Of a stretch of 64,000 nt of DNA, positions 58,011 to 64,000 are shown in pieces. Under the pieces are notes generated by a model, which ran no database searches, was not told the origin of the DNA, and saw only the letters and a program-made list of their open reading frames with translations. Positions within the stretch are counted from its first letter, which is position 1. Each line of letters opens with the position of its first letter. The stretch is from Lineus longissimus (taxonomy: Eukaryota > Nemertea > Pilidiophora > Heteronemertea > Lineidae). The DNA is taken from positions 8,126,501-8,190,500 of the forward strand of contig NC_088311.1 in assembly GCF_910592395.1 (NCBI RefSeq). Direction: 5' to 3'. The translations under genes and the position numbers were made by a program.

Positions 58011-59199
58011 TGTAAATAAACCATAGCAGTGAGAATATGTAACGGAATATAACGGGATGAAAGGGAAGAAGAGGAACGGATTGGAAATCAAGGTGGCTGA
58101 CAGGCGAGTCCCGTTGTGGAACACAAGTGTAATTGCAATGTCGCCAATCCTGAGCGAAACGCTTGCACTTGAAGCACATTCATTGCGGGAAATCCTTCCC
58201 CAGAACTACCATTCCTTCTTGTTGTAGGCGCATTTTTCCAAAACCCTTCTCGACGAGGGTTAAGGGTGATTTCAGCAACCTTCTATATCATATGTAGACG
58301 ACAATGGAGTAATTACCACGAAGGCCATCATATCTCCTACATTCTCGCTGACCATGACTTTTCCGATGATTTGGCGATCACTGTCTCGTGAATTCCAATG
58401 AACGGCTCTCCCATGAGTTCGTATCGTACGTAATCTGATTGCCAGAAATACTATTGAGGAGGAATACATTTCAATTACATTAGCAGGCGGTTAAAGCAGT
58501 CACCCGGACCTGTCACAAGTCCATCACACATCGGACGAAGTTGGCGATCGTGTTAAGTTTAAGTTTTGGATTCTAAGACAATTGAATAGAAAGATATTGT
58601 TGTTTTAAAAGTAAATCAGGCTTCACTTTGGCGCAGCGCCTCTAGTGTCGCAACCAACTGTTTAGTAAGTTGAACGTTTGAAACCACTGCGCATTGCGCG
58701 ACAACCAGACTTCCAGTTCAGTACAATTCCTTAAATATAAACGATTATTCCCGATAAATGGTCTTGTTCACACTACCATTTCATGCAGAATAGAGTAAAA
58801 AAGCTTCAACGTATCCTTCGTACTCCCAGGAGTACGCAAAATAACTGGTCGTTACAATTCTACTCATCATAAAAATCATTGATCCTGGACCACATCTCAA
58901 AGGGAAGTATTACCGTCTGAACCAGGAATAAGTCCCAATGCGGTATTCAGTGGCAATAAGTTCTTGCGTCGCCAATCCGTAGCATGTATCACCAGTTCCG
59001 CGGATTAGTCCCAAGTGTAAGATGATTTGTTGAAAGCTGGCAATAGAATCAGGAGAATGCGACCTCGGGCTGATGAGCAGAATCGAGAAAATAGTCCAGG
59101 GAGGGGCCGGGGGCTTAATCATGATTTAGGAATATTGAGCTAACAGAATATCGGCAAGATGTTAAGTATGTCGGGATTGAGTACACTAGATCATCTCTT
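58011..59199. other. No supported gene
   Basis: CpG-richer sequence. A minus-strand frame at 58910-59122 ends near a GACG|GTAATA donor but lacks a good acceptor. Confidence 0.3.
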
Positions 59200-59339
59200 C
59201 TAATAGAAAGGTGTCCTGATCAGACAGGTCAAATTGAATGTAAACAACTAAATCGGGACGAAACCTACATGTAGTGTCCTTAATTGAGAGGTTGTCCTTA
59301 ATATAGAGGTGGTCACTAATGGAGGTTCGACTGTACTTC
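59200..59339 (-). mobile_element. Family B MITE-like element, copy 3
   Basis: On the minus strand: 'gaagtacagtcgaacctcca', 'ttagtgaccacctctatatt', 'aaggacaacctctcaattaa', and an inverse end 'aatagaaaggtgtcctga'. Same terminal theme as 438-612 and 2860-3045. Confidence 0.6.
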
Positions 59340-61012
59340 AAAAATTTCGCCAATCTTGACGCATATGCACATGTCGTCTCCTAAAATGCACAAGACACCG
59401 GTTACGAACCGATACAGCAGGCTTTCAGGTTGTTTCATGTACCATATACTAAATTAACTCAAAACATGCCAACACAAACCAGAGAGAAAGGCGCTTTGTT
59501 CAACGCAATAGGTGCTGATATTGATATCAGTCGAACAGTGGCAATTAGAAAGCTTTGGATTACTTTTAGTATACATGTAGGTTGGTATAGCTGGTTCCCA
59601 TAGCTGAACGCAGAGATCTAATTGTATCTCATATACATGTAAGCTTACATTCATGAGAGAACCGTAGAATGCGATTTTGCTTGAATCGCAAAGTGCATGC
59701 GGCACTCGCATAGCAAAACCTTTTGTTGGTTCGGTGCAAAGTGAAGCAACAAAGCTGTGACGCGTGCGTTCTAGTTATCGCACTCAGAGAAAACCTATAG
59801 AACCTCATATAAGATCGGAAAAAAACTGTTAAGCCGTAAGCCGCTCACGCTAATTGCTTTCGATATCGGGCTACAAACGCAAACCGCTAACCTTGAAAAT
59901 ATGACGTGTACTGACGTGTACATAGTTAAAAACATTGTTACAGCTTGTAGCATTACACGTAATCAATTGCAAGTACATGTATAGATTTACTCCATACTTG
60001 CTGCATGCCATGACACCCTGTTGTTGGTTAAACTGCAATTGATAAGAAATTATCATAAAAAATGGTCAGAATTGCACTTTAACAGCGACGTATTTTAAAT
60101 GACTGCGAGTATCTGAATGCATCCACTTTCGTATCAAGCGGTTAAGTGAAGGACGCGGAAAACAATACAATTCTGTCGAGAGCAAACGAGAGAGCTCTGT
60201 CTTTTGCATTTGACAACACGGAGATCAATGCATCGTTGAGCACTTCCAACCTGTATGCCTCTAACGACATCCAAATGTAAGAGATCCGGAAAAAAAAATA
60301 ATGGTATTCCTGCGTATTATCCTGTTTCTAAGGTGACTGACTTCCACAGAGACAGGTACTGGGAAAATGCGATGTAAACCATTCGTGTACATTTCAAAGG
60401 AACTTCGAAATCACACCAAAGCATTGTTAGTGAGGTACGTCGTCTTGTTTGCGTCAACAATAATTTATAACCAACATGGTACAGCACCTTTTTATGGTGC
60501 AATTCATCACAATATCTGTCTACCTACTTCCGATATACATACTTTATTACATGTATAGTGGTAGGATGTGGTTTACGATGTCACAGAGCAACTTGAATTG
60601 TTGCTTTGGTTACTTTTAAGTTAGAATAATCAACAAGAGCTTACACCAATCTATTACCGTAAGCGGATGAGCAGGTGAAGCAATGTAATGTTACAATTAT
60701 TTATTAGGAAATGCAACAATTTCTTTGTGAAAAATGAACATATCTATCGAAAGGATGTTTTGTAGTTCGAACAGGTCGTTATGGTGCTAAGCGTTTGGAG
60801 TTTGGTCGTCGATATCATAGAAGTGATGCCGCCCATCTCGTTGTTCTCAAAATATATCTTAAAGTTAAAAGCTGGATGAATATCATTTGATACTAGCACT
60901 CGATAGTGAACATTGCATCGAGGGTTTGTAAAGTTCGGGTTCGGGGTTTTCAAGATAATATCGATATGAAAACGTTAATATTAGTACATGTAATAGTAAT
61001 GATATGCTATAT
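59340..61012. other. No supported gene
   Basis: Rich in TACATGTA palindromes (five between 59572 and 60983) and in CpG. Short frames only. Confidence 0.35.
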
Positions 61013-61551
61013 GTACAAGAATGTTTAAATTACAATAAATGAAGAGAGAAAAAAAGAGAAAAAATGTACAAGAATTTTTAAATGACAATAAATGAACAGA
61101 GAAAAAGAGAGAAAAAATGTAGAAGAATTTTTAAATAACAATAAATGAACAGAGAAAAAATGTAGAAGAATTTTTAAATAACAACAGATGAACAGAGAAA
61201 AATGTAGAAGAATTTTTAAATAATAACAAATGAAGAGAGAAAAATGTACAAGAATTTTTGAATAACAATAAATGAAGAGAGAAAAAATGTAGAAGAATTT
61301 TTAAATAACAACAAATGAAGAGAGAAAAATGTACAAGAATTTTTAAATAACAATAAATGAACAGAGAAAAAATGTAGAAGAATTTTTAAATAACAACAAA
61401 TGAAGAGAGAAAAATGTACAAGAATTTTTAAATAACAATAAATGAACAGAGAAAAAATGTAGAAGAATTTTTAGACAACAACAAATGAAGAGAGAAAAAG
61501 GTACAAGAATTTTTAAATAACAATAAATGAAGAGAGAAAAAAGAGTAAAAT
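61013..61551. repeat. Satellite array, 12 units of 42-53 bp
   Basis: Units start 'gtacaagaatttttaaataa' or 'gtagaagaatttttaaataa' and continue 'caataaatgaacagagaaaa' or 'caacaaatgaagagagaaaa'. From the sixth unit on the two types alternate, giving an 85-bp dimer. The last unit runs directly into the SINE head at 61552. Read on the minus strand the unit equals the SINE 3' tail seen at 51384-51440 (tctcttcat.tgttgttatt ... ttcatgtacat). Confidence 0.92.
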
Positions 61552-61675
61552 GTAGTGGAATCAAGGGAAGTCGAACCCTTGACCACCAGGTCGAATGTCC
61601 AGCATTCTAACCGTTTAACCACCAACGTATGGCGATCTGAACCTTGTGTGAAATAGAGCCTTAAGCGGAGCAAAT
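61552..61675 (-). mobile_element. tRNA(Glu)-like SINE, copy 2
   Basis: On the minus strand: leader 'gctctatttcacacaaggtt', A-box TGGTTAAACGG, TTC at the anticodon position, then GGTTCGACTTC as B-box and 'ttgattccactaca'. It matches 51231-51400. Its 3' tail is the 12-unit array at 61013-61551. Confidence 0.75.
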
Positions 61676-61860
61676 AGAAACTGTCGTTAGTAAAACAAAT
61701 CGACAATAACATGTTGTTATTCAAAAATTGCAGCAGTATTGTGCGCATTATTTCACGAGTTGTAACAGGCTCTTCAAATGGACACAGTATGTAGAGAACA
61801 TGATACGCATTGCGACAAAGCTGACAAATATCAAAATTCAAAATAGTTGTTGGTAAAAAT

Positions 61861-62253
61861 CTCCTGAGTATAAGTAAAATAGAAATACTCATCAGGAATG
61901 AATCAAAAATCAAGGGCCTCCTGAATATGAGTAAAACTGAATTACTGATATTCAGGAACAACAATAAATAATGTTAAATTGTTGGTTAAAAAGTGTTGGT
62001 TCTCTTCAATGTGAGTAAAACAGAAGCACAGATATTCAGGAATGCCTTCCAATTTATTGCTAAAAAGTTTATAATCTCCTGAATATGAGTAAAACAGAAT
62101 TACTTATATCCAGGATTGTCTCCAACTTTGGGTAAAAATCCTGGAGCCTCCTGAATATGAGTAAAACAGAATTGCTCATTTTCAGGAAATGTTCTCAGTC
62201 ATTGACAAAAAAGTTCAGGGCCCCTGAAAAAGAGTAAAAAGGAATATGAATTA
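61861..62253 (+). repeat. Tandem array of hairpin-forming units (six)
   Basis: Units start at 61861, 61918, 62002, 62076, 62148 and 62221 with 'ctcctgaatatgagtaaaac'. In most units this is followed by its own near-inverse, 'ttactgatattcagga', giving a stem of about 16 bp, then a variable AT-rich spacer. Spacings are 57, 84, 74, 72 and 73 bp. Non-coding. Confidence 0.85.
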
Positions 62254-62769
62254 TGAATTTATGAATTATAATCACCTTGAAATAATTTCAATCAATCACT
62301 CACATCATACAGCCCTGCGATGGGCAGCTTAACCTCCGATTAGTTTTCATTTGGTCGACCCAAGAGATAAATGACTCGTGAGCCCATTGTCAAGGAGACC
62401 CATTTCCCCGAAGCTGGCAAATGTGATTGATGCTCATTTCCAATGTTATAGCTAAATAAACGGTACTGGCCTGGTTAAGCTTCCAGTACACATTCACATT
62501 GCACTTCCTGACATTCAGGACGCCAGAAAATCAAATCGGTCTGCCTGAGTTCATGAAATCATCGAGGGACGGATTAGGATGTTGATTTGTTGGTGAGTAG
62601 AGTGCATGTTCAGTGTCTATGAAGAGCTTCGTTAAACACGCAAGAGGCAAATAATTGTTAAATCATGTTAGTTCAAGCTTTAACAAGATGATGAATAAAG
62701 CTGCATTCTAATTTTAGTATCTTTCAGACTAACGTAATTGCCAAGGTGTACCATAAGACGTCAAGCTGA
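62254..62769. other. No supported feature
   Basis: Simple transition sequence; 'tgaattatgaatttatgaat' near 62247 is a minor repeat. Confidence 0.3.
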
Positions 62770-63024
62770 TTGAAGAACATACTGAGGACAACACACTCAG
62801 GCTGCAACTATAGAGAGAAGCTTGCAGTTCATACTTTGCCACCAAAACCAATCGTTACCAATCGTTACCAATCGGTAACATGCAGCCCAACTAAATTTAA
62901 ATCCATCGTTGCTAATCTCATTGAAGACATGAACCGTGCTAGTTCGTTGAAACAAATGGAAAAAAAGACGCTTTTAAAAGAGGTTCCGCGCAGGCGTTCA
63001 GTGCATGGACCAGGCAAACTATAA
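62770..63024 (+). CDS. 84-codon open frame, basic C-terminus, weak
   Basis: The frame is open to TAA at 63022-63024 with a purine-rich codon start (60 percent). Segments: SPTKFKSIVANLIEDMNRAS, MEKKTLLKEVPRRRSVHG. No ATG lies at the 5' edge and no clear acceptor was seen. PRRRSVHG is a basophilic kinase-type site. Could be chance. Confidence 0.22.
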   Translation: MKNILRTTHSGCNYREKLAVHTLPPKPIVTNRYQSVTCSPTKFKSIVANLIEDMNRASSLKQMEKKTLLKEVPRRRSVHGPGKL

Positions 63025-64000
63025 TTCCGCGCAGTTATTAGCACAACACTAGGACCTTTTCATTTTCACTTGATGTCCTGTGACACCAAGGAAAACTCTT
63101 CTGCGCGTCTTCCGACAGTGAGTATACGATGTCATCCTTGACGCCCTGACGATATTTTGATATGCAAGCAACGATATCAATCAGCGTTCGAACAGTGATC
63201 AATATGGATGGTACAGAAATGGCCTTCAACGCCAACCGGTACCTCCATAATCTCTCGGGAGACTTTTCTACAAAAGACTGTTGAAGATTTTGATAAGGCG
63301 CTGAATGACGTCAAGAAAACCTTAATTGATGCTAAATGTACAGCCTGAATGCGAATTGCTTTTTTTCCCCGCACTGATTGGTTTAAAAAAACGGCATGCA
63401 AGCGTATACAGAATTTCACTTGTAAGAATCGTGACTTCTGAAGCTTTGCCTACGCAGCGCCATTCATGCTAACGATGTTTGTCGTCGCGCAAGGCCCTGG
63501 TTGTCCGGCGGGTGGAACAAAGATGCTTGATCTGCCCGACACAAGATGTTCCAAACGTGACTTCCGCATATCGTCTCCATCAAACTCTCATCCTTTGGTT
63601 ATTGTTGGACAACCCGTCTTCCTTTCCCTATTCCCTGCTACTAATTCCGGCTTAATCATGACATTATCACAGGAAGCCTGATGAATGTGAGAAGGATACG
63701 AAATCTTTTTCTGCGCGATACTCATTATTTGGGCAGGAATTGATCTGAGTGTTGGAGAACTCGAGTAATGCCTTAATGTTGAGGTACATGCAGAGTCGAC
63801 GGTGTGGTTGAAGGTAACGAGATGCGTGCGTTTGCATGGGTGGGAAAGGGGAAGGGAGAGCGTTTTTGTCAAAGAACACCGGTAGTTAGTCAGGAGTTAG
63901 CGACTACAAGTATATAGAACGAAGTTCGGTGTTGTGAGAATGAGATTCGTACATGCATCACCGACTGGTTTCGAGGTCAACATGGAGTGCAATGACAAGA
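63025..64000. other. No supported gene
   Basis: A small plus-strand segment (63090-63116) with a good acceptor and ACA|GTGAGT donor and several opposed short frames lie here. None is convincing. The segment is CpG-richer than the left half. Confidence 0.3.

Noticed and set aside
61343-61964. Minus-strand frames of 73 and 178 codons with a repeated Leu/Phe-rich peptide
   Set aside because: They translate the SINE head and its tail satellite; the resemblance to the frame at 51276-51518 comes from the shared SINE.
61013-62253. Regular arrays considered as CRISPR
   Set aside because: Units are contiguous or have related AT-rich spacers, there are no cas genes, and the genome is eukaryotic.

Overview
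The window reads as intron-rich, repeat-rich nuclear DNA of an animal, most likely a marine invertebrate. It shows no long open frames, no operons and no ribosome-binding sites. It does show GT...AG-bounded short open segments, AATAAA signals, Pol III-type tRNA-derived repeats, many small terminal-inverted-repeat (TIR) elements, and over-represented palindromes such as TACATGTA (18 exact copies counted by eye) and TAGGCCTA (6). An echinoderm- or hemichordate-like genome would fit, and the foldback element resembles the sea-urchin TU type, but this is inference. No complete gene and no protein family could be identified with confidence.

Coding evidence is a scatter of exon candidates. On the minus strand: 55970-56024, 45436-45596 (best splice sites), 44362-44463, 37409-37473, 26014-26133 and 24323-24423 (phase-compatible neighbours), a 22-nt microexon at 17060-17081, a terminal-exon-like frame at 7426-7764 with AATAAA and an A10 tract, and a GC-rich candidate first coding exon at 1452-1543. 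On the plus strand: 10864-11103, 27902-27944, 32729-32861 (stop codon followed by AATAAA), 38190-38322, 39171-39338 (hydrophobic C-terminus), two open frames at 46366-46830 and 48507-48821, 53040-53187 and 62770-63024. The two strands interleave, so either genes are nested or some calls are false. Only transcript data can decide.

Repeats, left to right: family A (1-216, 9893-10092); family B (438-612, 2860-3045, 59200-59339); family C, hairpin-like (2335-2396, 4440-4672, 11724-11822, 22726-22929); near-perfect palindromes (8831-9000, relative at 25633-25760); tRNA-like sequences (9780-9862, 10381-10457, 21672-21743, 30068-30141, 51231-51515, 61552-61675); TIR elements at 29266-29379, 30734-31315, 34637-35057 and 35614-35948 (TTAA-flanked); a run of local tandem repeats from 39967 to 42945; a diverged repeat at 44627-45215.

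The most striking object is a 975-bp foldback transposon (47430-48404). Its arms are inverted arrays of short tandem repeats, it ends in exact 10-bp inverted termini, and it is flanked by an exact 10-bp target duplication. Next is a SINE at 61.6 kb whose 3' tail unit appears to have been amplified into a 12-unit satellite (61013-61551), beside a second array built of hairpin units (61861-62253). A 37-nt piece matching the 3' end of 18S rRNA lies at 52855-52891. CpG is sparser on the left and denser to the right of roughly 45-50 kb.
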